Shown here piece after piece: positions 8,158-19,210 of a stretch of 64,000 bases of DNA (positions are counted from its first letter, which is position 1; every line of letters begins with the position of its first letter). Location: positions 2,914,001 to 2,978,000 of the forward strand of contig NC_089390.1 of NCBI RefSeq assembly GCF_003171515.1. The letters are read 5' to 3'. This DNA is from Pyrenophora tritici-repentis (taxonomy: Eukaryota > Ascomycota > Dothideomycetes > Pleosporales > Pleosporaceae). Position numbers and translations under genes: made by a program. The notes below the pieces were generated by a model. It worked only from the letters and a program-made list of their open reading frames with translations, was not told where the DNA came from and did no database searches.

Positions 8158-11053
8158 TCATGACCTGTCATTTGCTCTTCTCTCATGCGCCACATGCGCC
8201 CTCATGGCGGACCCTACGACATCTGTGGTCGGCAATACTTGCACTTCAGCCTGGTGGGAGTTGCCTTCTTCGCTTGACATTGAGCTTCGTTTATCATTCA
8301 ACTGTTCGATACTCGCAGCGAGCGAACGTCGTTGTCTCAGTGTCATTTTTAGTGGACGTCGGAGGGGAGCGTCATCGCCCTCTCGTGGCTCAGGTTTTGA
8401 TATATCAGTTCCAGCCTTTTGCCATGCGCGCTGGTGCTCTTGGATAAGCTCGGTTTCCATCTGCCTGATGCTCCTTTCGACATTTGGTTTGCCTTTTTTC
8501 TGGACCGGCGAGACGCTCTTTGCAGGCTTCTGTATTTCCAAAGGCTTCACCTGTTCTTGTTTCGATACCGGGGCTGACACTGGTTCCTCTTCATGAGATG
8601 TGACAGGAGCTGCCATTGTCTCTTCCTGGGTGGATTCTGGAGTGTCCTCGTGCCACTTTATTCTGCGTTGCTCCCGCAATTTTGCCCGTCGTTCAAGTCT
8701 CTTGCTGCCTTGTCTCTGTCTAAGAATTATTTCTGCTAACTGTTCTTGAAAGAGGGCATAAACATGGCACGGCTTTCCCCGCCTTTTCAGTGTTCCTGCT
8801 TTTGTGTTCGCAATATTCCATGCGTGTTGTCGGAGACCAGCAGGGAGGGGTGCCTCATCTTCCTGCATCCCTGCCTTTAATTCCTCCTTCCGCCACTTTA
8901 TTTCCTTCTTTTCTCTTTCACTCAATCCATCTGGCTCTCTGTGGTCTTCTTCCTCTTTCTGAATTTGCTGCTCTCCGTCATTCTGTTTCCGGGCTTCTAG
9001 CTCTGTATATTTCTGCTCTTCCGACTCCTTTTCTTCGTGAGCTTCTGGCACATTTTGATCCTGAGTTTCCAGCACCTTCTCTTCTTGAACGTCGGAGTTA
9101 TTTTGTGCCTGATTTTTTAGCTCATTTTCTTCGTGAACTTCTGGCACCTTTTGTGCCTGAGCTTCTAGCTCGTTCTTTTCTTGACCGTCAGAGTCCCTTT
9201 GTGCCTGAGCTTCTAGCTCTTTCTCTTCTTGGACAGCAGAGCCCTTTTGTGCCTGAGCTTCCACCTCCTTCTCTTCTTGGACATTGGATTCCTTCTGTGT
9301 CTGGACCACTAGCTCCTTTTCTCCTTGAGTGTCGGGTTCATGCTGTGTCTGGGCCTCTAGCTTCTGCTGTTTCTGAAGTTCTACCTCCTGTTGTTTCTGA
9401 GTCCCTAGCTTCTGTTGTTTCTGGGCCTCTATTTCCTGCTGTCTCTGAGCCTCGAGTTCTTTTTTCCTCTGAGCTTCTAGTTTCTGTTGTTTCTGAGCCT
9501 CTAGTTCCTTTTTCTTCTGAGCTTCTAGTTTCTGTTGTTTCTGAGCCTCTAGTTCCTTTTTCTTCTGAGCTTCTAGTTTCTGTTGTTTCTGAGCTTCTAG
9601 TTCCTGGTTTTTCTGAGCTTCTAGTTCCCTTTTCTTCTGAGCCTTTAGCTCCTTGTTTCTTTGGTCTTCTAGTCTCTTCTTCTCCTGAGCCTCTAACTCC
9701 TTTTTCTTGGCCTCTTGCTCCTTTTGCTTCTGTTTCTCTTTCTGTATTTCCTGCTTCTTCATACTCTGCAAGGCTATCTCCTTCTCCCTTACCTTCTGTC
9801 GTTCTTTCTTCTCTTGCTCCTGTAATAGCTTCATCTTCTCTCTCTCTTTTCGTGCCTCTTTTCGTCTCTGCTTCATTGAAAAGGGTTCTTGTCCCAGCAG
9901 CTTCTGCGTATATTGTCTCAAGTAGTCCCCGATAGTGGTCGACTCCACTTCTGTAGTAGCTCTGTCCGCGAAATCTGCCGAGTTCGATTTCTCAGTTTCT
10001 GGAGACGTATTTAGGGCCTTCTGCTTGGTCATATTGACCATGTCCTTGTCTAGCTGTGCTTGTGGTTGCACACCATAGAGAAATTGGGAGAAAAGACTGG
10101 TCCACGTTGTTTTTGACTGGTCGATCGCATTCTCTTTCATAGCCTCCGCCTGAGAAGCCTTCTCTTTTCTTCGTAACTCTGCCTTTTTGCGAGACGCGGC
10201 CATACTTTTCTGGTCTTGTTCTCGCTCTATGCTTTCGACCAACCGCTGTGCTGCGTTTTCTTTTCGCTCTCTCTCAGCTATGCTATCGTCGTCCCTCCTC
10301 AGATACCTGTTCTGGTCCAGTTTAAGCGTATTGATAACACGTTTGACTGCTTCAACGTCATGTCCTGAATCTATGTAAACAGCACCAAGAAGAGCTTCAA
10401 ACGTCTCTGCTACCTGGTTGGGTGTGGCGCTAGTAGCTCCCGTTGCGAGTATAAGATTTTTGTGAAGGTTGATTTGCAGACCCTGGGTATTGAGGGCAGC
10501 TCTGGTCACGGTTTTCAGACTCATAGCTGTATAGTTCGCTGGTATGATGTCAGTTGGAACTTTGAACCTCCGTGAAGGACAAACCTAATGTGTTTCCCGT
10601 ATAGAACCAAATTTCACTCAAAGCTAAGTCGAGTGCCCGATCGCCCAACAAAGCCAAACGTCTGTTGCAATCGGTATTGATGACAACGCCTTGGAAGTAG
10701 AGTGGCGTGGTGCTATTTGTTTGCTTGAGTGCCTCTATGCAGTACAACTTGTATTTGAAGGTGTACCCGATACTTTCTTCTACGCGTCCCACTCTTGCCG
10801 CTGCATCCAACAGTTCATGATGAGGGAATGGTGCAGGTGCATACCATTTCAACTTCTGATTCTCGAGCGTAAAGTAGACTCGGTCTCTTCTTTCAAATAA
10901 TTCAGGTATACGTGCTTTTGGGCCGAAATGCTGGCGCAACGCGCCACGAGTGCCCCAGAAGTAGTCGTTCACGCGGTGTTGATACGGGATAGTCTTGCGT
11001 AAGTTCTCCTTGAACAGCCGTGAAATGCGGCCATGGCCAAGCTTGTCAAACAT
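8158..11053 (-). CDS. RNase III-fold protein with a very long repetitive charged tail
   Basis: Exons 11053-10585 and 10526-8158 (intron 10584-10527) give 945 residues. The N-terminus (1-70) is basic and could be a mitochondrial presequence. Residues about 80-215 form an RNase III-like domain with CNRRLALLGDRALDLAL and VAETFEALLGAVYIDSG. Compared with the consensus ERLEFLGD, the first two acidic residues are replaced (R and A) while the Asp (D138) remains. In the second motif the Asp is Glu (E197) and the Glu (E200) remains. No dsRNA-binding domain is seen. Instead about 500 residues of Lys/Glu/Gln-rich coiled coil follow, including octads of the type LEAQKQQK and longer acidic degenerate repeats. 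The last 200 residues are also charged. It resembles mitochondrial RNase III-fold ribosomal proteins more than active Dicer-type enzymes; the function is not established. Confidence 0.72.
9040..9660 (-). repeat. Coding minisatellite (24-nt units plus longer degenerate units)
   Basis: Inside the RNase III-fold gene. About 9361-9640 is a tandem array of 24-nt units, read on the minus strand as LEAQKKKE or LEAQKQQK, often alternating so that a 48-nt higher-order period appears. About 9040-9360 holds longer, more diverged acidic units with cores such as EEKELEAQAQ. All units are multiples of three, so the frame is kept. Unit boundaries are approximate. Confidence 0.85.
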
Positions 11054-12346
11054 GGCGCTTATTGCACGATAACGACGTCACCTCTACCAAGCCTTCTTAG
11101 GATGATGTTTCTTGTATCTCTGATGTGAATTACGCTGTTGGACTTGACGAAAAACTGAGAAAAGTGAGTGAGGCTCTAGCTGCGAGTCCTGATTGGGCGA
11201 CGAACTCCGGTCGCAGGCCACATACCAACGCACCACCAAAAGCCGTACTGACTGGCTTACAGGCCAATTTTCCTGATTCAGAGTGCCTTGAGACATATCT
11301 CACTCACGATATGTGAGCTTGGTGGCTGTGATTGATGAAACCGATAACGGATTTCGTGGTCGAAAGTGCGAAAAAGCTTCGGACGATGAAATCTCTAGCG
11401 TGTTCGGCCGCACAGACGGCTGCAGGGCGGTTGCCACCGCATTAGGCACTGCATTCCTCGTCACCTCTCAATTGATATTCTTGAGATTATATAGAGCGGC
11501 TGCGACTCATCTGTTATCCTTAGTAATAGTGCCTACGATCAGGTTTCGATGTGCATAACGGCTGGGAGAACAAATCTTCCAATGCCGTAGGCCTCCATCG
11601 GCATATTTACAGGATCCTTGAAACACCATACATGTACCTCATCAAATTCTATAGTTGAGCTCTTCAGTAAGTAAAGAATGGCGAAAGATATTATATCTAG
11701 AGTCTCATCGGCCTAATATATGGCTTTACTAGGTAAACACCAATCTAGCTAGGATCATATAATACGACGAGGGTGTGCATTATCTTGATATTATAGGTCT
11801 AGTAAGGGCAAACTCTGTTTGTTCGGCTTTCTCAGAGAGCAATGTGACGATATAGCTACCAAATCTGAATTGTGCTCTTGCTAGCACATCTTCGGTATAA
11901 GTAGCACCTGGCCTTTATGATGCGCGACTCTTCGTTCATACTGTATAATGTCCTACGTGTTGTTGGCTGATTGACTGACCTATGATCTCGTGAGAAAAGA
12001 CGATTAGGTTCCTAGTATAGACAAAAGGGCTGGGTGTTGGTGTTGGGCATATTCGTGTAAACAGGTGAGCTAATTGGTAATTCTGTATATCGACGTGTCC
12101 GCTACTTGCGCACTTGTACAAGCTGATGATAACTCGACTTCACATATTTATCTCCAGTACCGAATGAGTTCTGACGAGTGTTGTATTGCATATCTACGGA
12201 GAACACATGCCAGGATAACAACTACTATGTCAATCATAGCCTTAGACGGGCATATCTTCATGGCCATACAGGCCACATCTTGACATGCAAACCAAACCTT
12301 ATCAGGTCTACTATCTTTAGGCAGCACGGCCATCCTCGATACTGCC
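11054..12346. other. Gene-free stretch, AT-rich in its middle part
   Basis: This 1.3-kb region lies between the 5' end of the RNase III-fold gene and the 3' end of the AA7 oxidase gene. Frames of 60-80 codons occur on both strands but show no domain, splice continuity or codon preference. About 11580-12080 is rich in A+T and in TA/CTAG steps, which could be a decayed repeat-induced-mutation relic or ordinary spacer. No transposon ends were recognised. Confidence 0.45.
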
Positions 12347-13840
12347 TTATTTCGGCCGCACACTCTGTGGGTTGTGGAACACATCTCCCGCGTCGACCCA
12401 GCTCTTGATAGTTTGCAGTCTTTCCGAATTTATTCCCCAATAAGCCTTTGCGCTGCTGTTACCCAGTGCAGTATCTACGTAGCCTGGATACGCACCCCAA
12501 TATCCACCTGGATTTGATTCCATGATAACGCTGTTTACGCGATTGAGGAACTCGTGAGTATCGTCCTTGACCTAAGAAAAGGTTAGTATGCGTCAGGCGG
12601 TTCGTGTCAAAGATTGGGTTTTACTGACCCTGCCCAGTAGGTTTATAGCATATGACTGTTGAAAGAAAATCGCGTCACGGTGGCCGTAAGATGTTTCAGT
12701 CGTAGGCACATCACTGATGGCACCGCCCTCGAGATCCCAGATGACGAACCACACCGCACCACCTTTATCCGCCTTGTCGATGTAATTGAAGAGTTTGTCG
12801 ACCGTCGCATCGTCCATTATCTCGTCTTTTTTAAAGCCCAGAGATTTAGAGTAGAAATGAGCCGGGATGCCTCCACCAGCTCGCAAAGCCAAGCTTTCGC
12901 CCCAATGACCTACAACCCCGAGCCAATTCTTCACTTCGGTATTGTTGGATATCATATCAGCTGGGAGACGAGAGGTAATGTCTAGGCTGTCGAACTCTGC
13001 CTGGGTGCCGAAGAATGTACCGGTGACGACTGTAATAGCTTCGCTCAATACGAACGTGCTCGCAAACTTCCTGGAAACACTGGGATCAGTTGTAAGTTTC
13101 TGCCACTGCTTAAACGCATTGGCCCGAGACGCAACAGAGCCGCCCTGTAAGGTGTACGAGTACAACACTGAGCTGCTGGGTTCAGGATAGGTGCGTACTT
13201 TGAACTCGGTGACGACTGCGACGCTGGCTGCAGCTCCCCGTATGGCAAAGAAGAGGTCTTCATTTTGTGTCTTTGAAGCTCGTACGATTTGACCATTGGC
13301 TAGGACTGCTTCCACTTCTTCAATACTATCCAGGGTCAAGCCATACATGCGCGAAAGAGGTCCTAGGCCACCTATCGTCCCGTGGCCACCGAACCCGATT
13401 TGAGGGGATGTGCCATGGGGGATGACACGGTTGCCATTTTCATGTAGACGCTTGGAGACATCGCCAAGCAGGGTTCCAGGACCGATGGTAGCTTGCCAAG
13501 TAGAAGTATCCATGGAGAACTGCTTGAACTTCTGCATATCGATAACAATGGCACCGTCCCCATCTCCAAGGGCAAAATTGGCATACGAGTGCCCGCCGGA
13601 GCGCGCCTGGACTTTCTTATCGTATGTCGTAGCGCATTTGATGATCTGAGCGACTTCCTTTGTGCTTCCTGGGTATGTGACTGCAATCGGGTTGACTGGA
13701 TAGTCAAGGTTGTATGGCTTGACATCCGTCAACTGGAAAAGCAGTTTGTCATGGAAAGCATAGCTTCCAAGGGGGCTTGTGGCGACTTTGAGACAATCCT
13801 CAAGAGGATTTGACTGAACACCACTTGATCCTTGGCCCAT
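12347..13840 (-). CDS. FAD-linked oxidase, AA7/BBE type (oligosaccharide-oxidase-like)
   Basis: Exons 13840-12629 and 12571-12347 (intron 12628-12572) give 478 residues. The FAD-binding type-4 fold covers about 40-215: YPVNPIAVTYPGSTKEVAQI, then ARSGGHSYANFALG with the histidine (H84) that normally carries the flavin, and GFGGHGTIGGLGPLSRMYGL. Exon 2 supplies the BBE segment (NPGGYWGAYPGYVDTALG, then YWGINSERLQTIKSWVD and DVFHNPQSVRP), which confirms the splice. The second flavin-linking cysteine, usually in HGTC, is serine here (HGTSPQ, S145), so a single covalent bond is predicted. No signal peptide is visible at the chosen start (MGQGSSGVQSNPLEDCL), although many relatives are secreted. 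The substrate cannot be read from sequence; sugar oligomers or a small secondary metabolite are both possible. Confidence 0.85.
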
Positions 13841-15025
13841 AGCGTAGGTGTATAGGTGGAAGTATCCTTGACACGTAGTTAGCTACTGGCTTCCAAGATC
13901 CCGTTATTTTTGAAATCTCACACTGAATAGGAAGATCTACTTGCGAGCGTGAGCAGTTCTAGGTACGAAGGCACTTATTATACAACGTCGCTGATTAGGA
14001 ATGATCCACCTGGGTACCGAAATGACACCGCCAACATGGATATGCTTACGCTTGGCAATAGTCAAGTTCGCGAGAACACGGGTAAGAAAACGCGTGGCCA
14101 ATGTCTGAGTGTCATTTTAATGAATACCTGCATAGTCGATGTGCTTTTATTGCGAGTATCCGGCTTCCGAAGTGCGGAGCGGCAGCAGGATGCGGTCCAC
14201 GCCCGAGAAACTGGCATGCAATGATCAACTTGCAGTAAACTCTTGTGTCGGGACCATCTATGATCCGCGTTTAGTACGAGCTTTGGGCCCATGCCGAGTT
14301 ATGCCGTTGCCTCATGACTTGTGATAGGATCGCCACTTATCCGCGTGCATGTACGCCTTCTTCCCCAATGGTTCAGCCCGCAATTATCCACAATGCAATT
14401 CCATCATCATCTGAGACCGCATCCATGGTAGAGTATTAGATTAGACTGAAGAGACCCTTGAATACCTCTCGTTTTAAGCTCTGGTACACTGAAGCGGCCC
14501 GCATCTAGCACGAAGCTTACATGCAAGGCGAATCCCTCCGGTATACCACAGATATTGGTCAGACGTCATCAACCATCGAGCTGTATCTGGGAAAGGGGCA
14601 CTGAGAAGTGTTCATGGCCATGACTAGCGCAGGTAAATAACAGCAAATGGAATGGCGTGAGGCGTTGCACGTAAGATATTTCCGACGTCCCCCCGTTCCT
14701 CCGATATCACGCCTTCAGAAGCAAATTGCATACTGTGCCCTCTTTCTGTTCTCAAGTGAATGCTCTCGCAGCAAACTCAAGTAAAACCAGGTACTGTATT
14801 GCGGCACTTGAGAAGGACATGTGATTCGAACGTGACTAATAGTACGTGTTGAGTGTCGAAGGTTAGATGTGGCGTGTGCAGCGATCGTGATGCAGGGATC
14901 AGTGAGGGTCATACCCTGAATACCAAACGTTGCCGATACTGATGCCATTGCATACACAATTGCATGTATCGAAATTGAGCAGAGTTCCATGGAAACATTG
15001 CAAACCGCAGCTCATACCATGCCGA
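13841..15025. other. Gene-free intergenic region
   Basis: 1.2 kb between the start of the AA7 oxidase gene and the end of the Qng1 gene, which lies on the same strand. It should hold the oxidase promoter. Short frames (for example 13949-14224 and 14715-14990) have no recognisable content. No repeat or RNA gene was seen. Confidence 0.45.
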
Positions 15026-16260
15026 TCAGTACCATATGCTTCGTGTCCGATGATGTGGTATCGCTTCTGCCCCCTCTTTTTCCTTCTCTTTGGCTAGGTC
15101 ATACAGGAAGAAGTCAATGAGGATCGCATTGACTTTTGCGTCCGGCTTCAGCTTGAGTATTTCTCGGCGAAGGAGCTCTACGGCCCAGATACTACATCCG
15201 CGTATTTGCATCTCCCAGGAGTGACCAGATTCTATAGTTTCAAGACGGCGAAGTTTGTTTTCGAGGGGAGGGCAGTACCATATCATGCCCAGTGAGTGCA
15301 GCATCTGTGGGATACGGTAATCTAGAGGGAGGTCAGTCTCGATTAGACTAGGTCAGATTAGGTCATCAAGCTTCCGCGTACCTGCAAACATGGTGATCTT
15401 GTCGATATCGTTGAATTTGCCGTAGCTTTCGCCGTCGAAGGCAGCCCATAGATCTGCAACGAATATTTGAGCTCGTTTCAAGAAGCGAACCTTTTTGTTC
15501 TCGAACTTGCCCTCGTCTCTGAAGCAATTAAACTTTTCGGCGAGAAGGTTGACGAGAGCGGCTGCAGAGTTGTTCGCATCTTCTATCAAAGTGACAATGC
15601 TGTTGTCGAATTCCTACAAGGCCAGTTATAAGTTAAATTGATCTACTAGACTCGCATGCGTGGAAGACACACCTCCTCTAGGATCTGGCCAGCTTCCCTC
15701 AAACACCGCACTCGTTGCTCGAACATTGGAATTTCCTCGTCGGTACCAGAGCTGAAAACTGTCCGCAGCACTTCCTCGGAGCACTGCTCTTCATCAACCC
15801 AAAACTCTGGGCTGGTGATGGGTATCTCCTGGTCCAAAGCTCTTTGTAAAATAGCGACTAAACTCCAGTATCCGGTCCACCTTTTCCCCTTGTACACTAC
15901 AGCAAAGCGCTCGTCGTCACTCTTCTCGCTCCAGAAGCTAAAGTTCAGGAGGTCCATAGTGAAGATGAAGTTGAGTGTGCTCTCATCTTTTGCTTTTGGA
16001 TGCAGCTCATGCTCAGACCATGTCTTTGTTGAATACTCTCGCTGCTCCATCTCGGCGAGTACGAGTTGAGCAGCGACCTTGGTAGAGCGCATATCCAAGG
16101 CGACGTCCATGCTGTTGTCGTAGATGAATTGTGCATTTTCGAGGACCTTTGTCTCTGGCGGACCATTGTCTTTGGCGCCCCCACCCCAGTGCTTCCGCAT
16201 GAGGTCTAGCAGCTCCAAATCAACCTCATCGTCCGACATGATGAGGGGACCGAGAGGCAC
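15026..16260 (-). CDS. qng1: Queuosine 5'-phosphate N-glycosylase/hydrolase (Qng1, DUF2419)
   Basis: Releases queuine base from queuosine phosphate so that it can be reused for tRNA wobble-base modification (human C9orf64/QNG1 family). Exons 16260-15673, 15613-15382 and 15321-15026 (introns 15672-15614 and 15381-15322) give 371 residues. Family blocks are clear: NAQFIYDNSMDVALDMRS near residue 45, TLNFIFTMDLLNFSFW near 100, GYWSLVAILQRALDQEIPIT near 135, and FADYRIPQMLHSLGMIWY, which is created exactly across the second splice. The end AILIDFFLYDLAKEKEKE is also family-like. The start could be the Met at 16260 or the Met seven codons later. Divergent from uba2. Fungi salvage rather than make queuine, so the enzyme makes sense in a saprophyte or plant associate. 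Confidence 0.9.
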
Positions 16261-16689
16261 GCTATGTCCAGGCTCGGTAGTCGCAGTGAATATAAGTTGC
16301 AGGGTAGCGGCGAGGTATTGGTGTTAGCTAGTTAGCTACAACTGAATGGCTGCCACGCCGCCAAAGCAAGTGTGCAGATGCAATGAGTGAATATTTCGTG
16401 TCTGCGTCTTCGATTTGTATAATGCACTCATATGTACAGTAGGGCGCTCGTTTAGTCGCCAAGGTTCCGAGGCTGAAGGAAGCGGACGTGGGCGGCGCTA
16501 ACTTGACTACCCAGCAGCACTGACGTCTCGTCTCGTCTCTCACTTGCTAGTTGCTACCTACCTATCTCACCTTGAACCGGGCATCGGCACCGGCACCGTG
16601 CCTATCGTCGCATGTCGTAGGCTCGCGCAAAACAAACCTCGCCCTACAATAGTATTGTACCGCTCGCTTCTCGCAACCACAGATTCGCA
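16261..16689. promoter_or_regulatory. Divergent promoter region of qng1 and uba2
   Basis: About 430 bp between opposite starts. Several CTACCTACCTATCTCACC-like pyrimidine stretches lie just upstream of uba2 (around 16553-16572). No defined factor site could be assigned. Confidence 0.4.
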
Positions 16690-18795
16690 ATGGCACGCGA
16701 CAAGTTTGCTCGACAGAGCCTCAGCGGCACCCTTCACCAGCGCATCAAGGAGGTTAGCTGCTCGGCACGCGCAAACAGGTTTCGTGCACATGGCTGACCA
16801 TGTACATACAGGCACGCGTCCTGATGGTAGGCGCTGGTGGCATCGGCTGCGAATTACTCAAAAACTTAGTCCTCACCAGTTTTGGCGAAGTTCACGTCGT
16901 AGACCTGGACACCATCGACCTCAGCAACCTCAATCGCCAGTTTCTGTTTCGCAATGAGCACATCAAGAAGTCAAAGGCATTGGTATGGCCAAACCCCGGC
17001 TCGGGGCGATTGCGCTCACAATCCCACAGGTTGCGAAAGAGTCGGCTGGCAGATTCAACCCCAATGTCCGCATCATAGCCTATCACGACAACATCAAGGA
17101 TACTCAATTCAATGTCGCGTGGTTCCAGAGCTTCAGCATCGTCTTCAATGCGCTGGACAATCTAGATGCGCGGCGGCACGTCAACAAAATGTGCCTGGCA
17201 GCCAATGTCCCGCTGATTGAGAGCGGCACAACTGGGTTCAATGGACAGGTCCAGGTCATCAAGAGAGTGCGCAACACTAACTCGAAGTGCTCGTGAGATT
17301 GGTATGCTAACTAGTGGTAATTGCAATCAGGGCGAAACCGAATGCTACGACTGCACCCCGAAAGATGCGCCCAAGACCTTCCCCGTCTGCACGATTCGAA
17401 GCACACCGTCACAACCCATCCACTGTATAGTATGGGGAAAGTCTTATCTGTTTGCCGAAATATTTGGCACATCAGAAGACGAAGCGCCAGAACTAGACCA
17501 CAGCGAAACCGCCGACAACGCAACCGAGGTCGCAAACTTGCGCAAGGAAGCACAGGCGCTGAAGCGCATACGCGACTCTATGGGTTCCAAGGATTTCCCG
17601 CGCTTGGTCTTCGACAAAGTCTTCAAGGAAGACATCGAGCGGTTGCGGAGCATGGAGGACATGTGGAAGACGAAGCGAGCACCCGAAGCACTAGACTACG
17701 ATACGCTCATGCAAGAGTCATTAGGCGTGGGTCCTATTATCGCACAGCAAGACCAAGTCGTATGGAACGTGGCAGAAAACTTTGCCGTTTTTGTCGACAG
17801 CATAAAGCGCCTCAGTACTCGGCTGGAAGAGACGCGCGCAAATGCAGACGTTGGAAATTCGGTGCCTATTCTTAGCTTCGACAAGGACGATGTGGACACA
17901 CTGGACTTTGTTGTCGCAAGCGCAAACCTACGCTCACATATTTTCGGTATCGAATTGCGGTCCAAGTTCGACATCAAGCGTATGCATTCTGAGCAAACCC
18001 AATTAACAACAGTGCTAACCAACTGCAGAAATGGCCGGCAACATCATCCCAGCTATCGCAACTACCAACGCCATGACGGCCGGTCTCTGCGTTCTCCAAG
18101 CATTCAAGGTTATGCGTGAACAGCTTGATAGGGCGAAAATGGTCTTCCTCACCCGAGGCACTGAGCGCGTCATCTCAAGCGAGTCCCTCCGTCCGCCAAA
18201 TCCTCACTGTACAACATGCGGCGTATGCTACGCAGAACTCCACGTGGACACGAAACGCGCGAAGCTGAGCGATCTTGTGGATACCATCCTCAAGGGGCAG
18301 CTCGGATATGGAGAGGACTTTAGCATCAAGCGTGAGGCCGATATTCTCTACGATGTCGACGAAGACGTTCACCTTGACAAGACATTCGAGGAGCTAGGGC
18401 TCAAGGGTGACACTTTTCTCACAATCTCCGACGAGGCTGATGAGAATGCAAAAGTCGACGTTGTGTTTTCTGTTATCCAGCAAGTGTTCACTGAGAATGC
18501 CAATCCTCTCAGACTACCAGGCGAGGTGAAGATCGCGACGAAGCCTAACACGCCAAGCCCAGAGACTAATGGCCATGCGACCATAAACGGCACTCTTCCC
18601 CATGGGCGTTCCAAGGCCACTACAAATGGGACAGCAAACGGTCCTATAAAGCGCACAGCCAGCGAAGCAGGTCTCGAGGATGACCTTGTGCGCAAAAAGG
18701 GCAAGGTCATCGAAGAGGCACAGAAAAAAGGCGACGACCACATTGTCATTCAAGATGACAAAGACGACGGAGCGATTGTCATTGACGATGATTGA
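16690..18795 (+). CDS. uba2: SUMO-activating enzyme subunit Uba2
   Basis: Catalytic subunit of the SUMO E1 (with Aos1): adenylates SUMO and forms the E1 thioester. Exons 16690-16752, 16812-16982, 17030-17266, 17331-17979 and 18029-18795 give 628 residues; introns are 47-64 nt. The nucleotide-binding loop [11 protein letters not shown] is at about 28-38, followed by [17 protein letters not shown]. Zinc-type cysteines occur at C162 and C165 (TECYDCTPK) and later at HCTTCGVC. The catalytic cysteine is C177 in [30 protein letters not shown] is formed across the last splice. A ubiquitin-fold domain follows (about 450-530), then a low-complexity tail with a nuclear-signal-like basic patch and a SUMO-interaction-like end (GAIVIDDD). 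All five exons join conserved blocks, so the model is strong. Confidence 0.95.
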
Positions 18796-19210
18796 GAAAA
18801 GCGCCTTCTTGGAAGCCCAGCATCGAACGCGATCTGGTATATTGTCATTCCTCGTTGACGGGAGAGCTTGGTATTCTATTGGCACCAACCCAATACAGTA
18901 TACAGCGCCTCTTCCGTTTCGTCCTTGGACCGTGGGCGTTGAAGCATGTTCACCGCCTTGGTCACCGACCCAGAACTTACTTCTCCGTCGTGGACTTCTT
19001 ATTGAACTACGCGCATCCACAAATCTCCTCCTCTGTACAACAGCAATCTGGGATCTAATCAGTCGGGCGTTCTGGGAGAGCTGGAAAGAAACGGTATATA
19101 CCTCAGGGATCATCTGAAAGCTTGGGGGGACTTAGGGCCGTATTGCAAGGCCGAAATGGCAAGAAACGGGAACACAAATGATTGATCATCAGAGTCTTTT
19201 TTGTGTCGAT
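18796..19210. other. Convergent 3' flank without a gene
   Basis: 415 bp between the convergent ends of uba2 and the SDR gene. The frames present overlap the end of uba2 in other phases and have no domain character. Confidence 0.5.

Noticed and set aside
8790..9935. 381-codon plus-strand frame with repeated LVPFSSELLVSVVSE-like units
   Set aside because: It is the antisense reading of the minisatellite in the RNase III-fold gene. The minus-strand frame is longer, carries the RNase III motifs and splices correctly.
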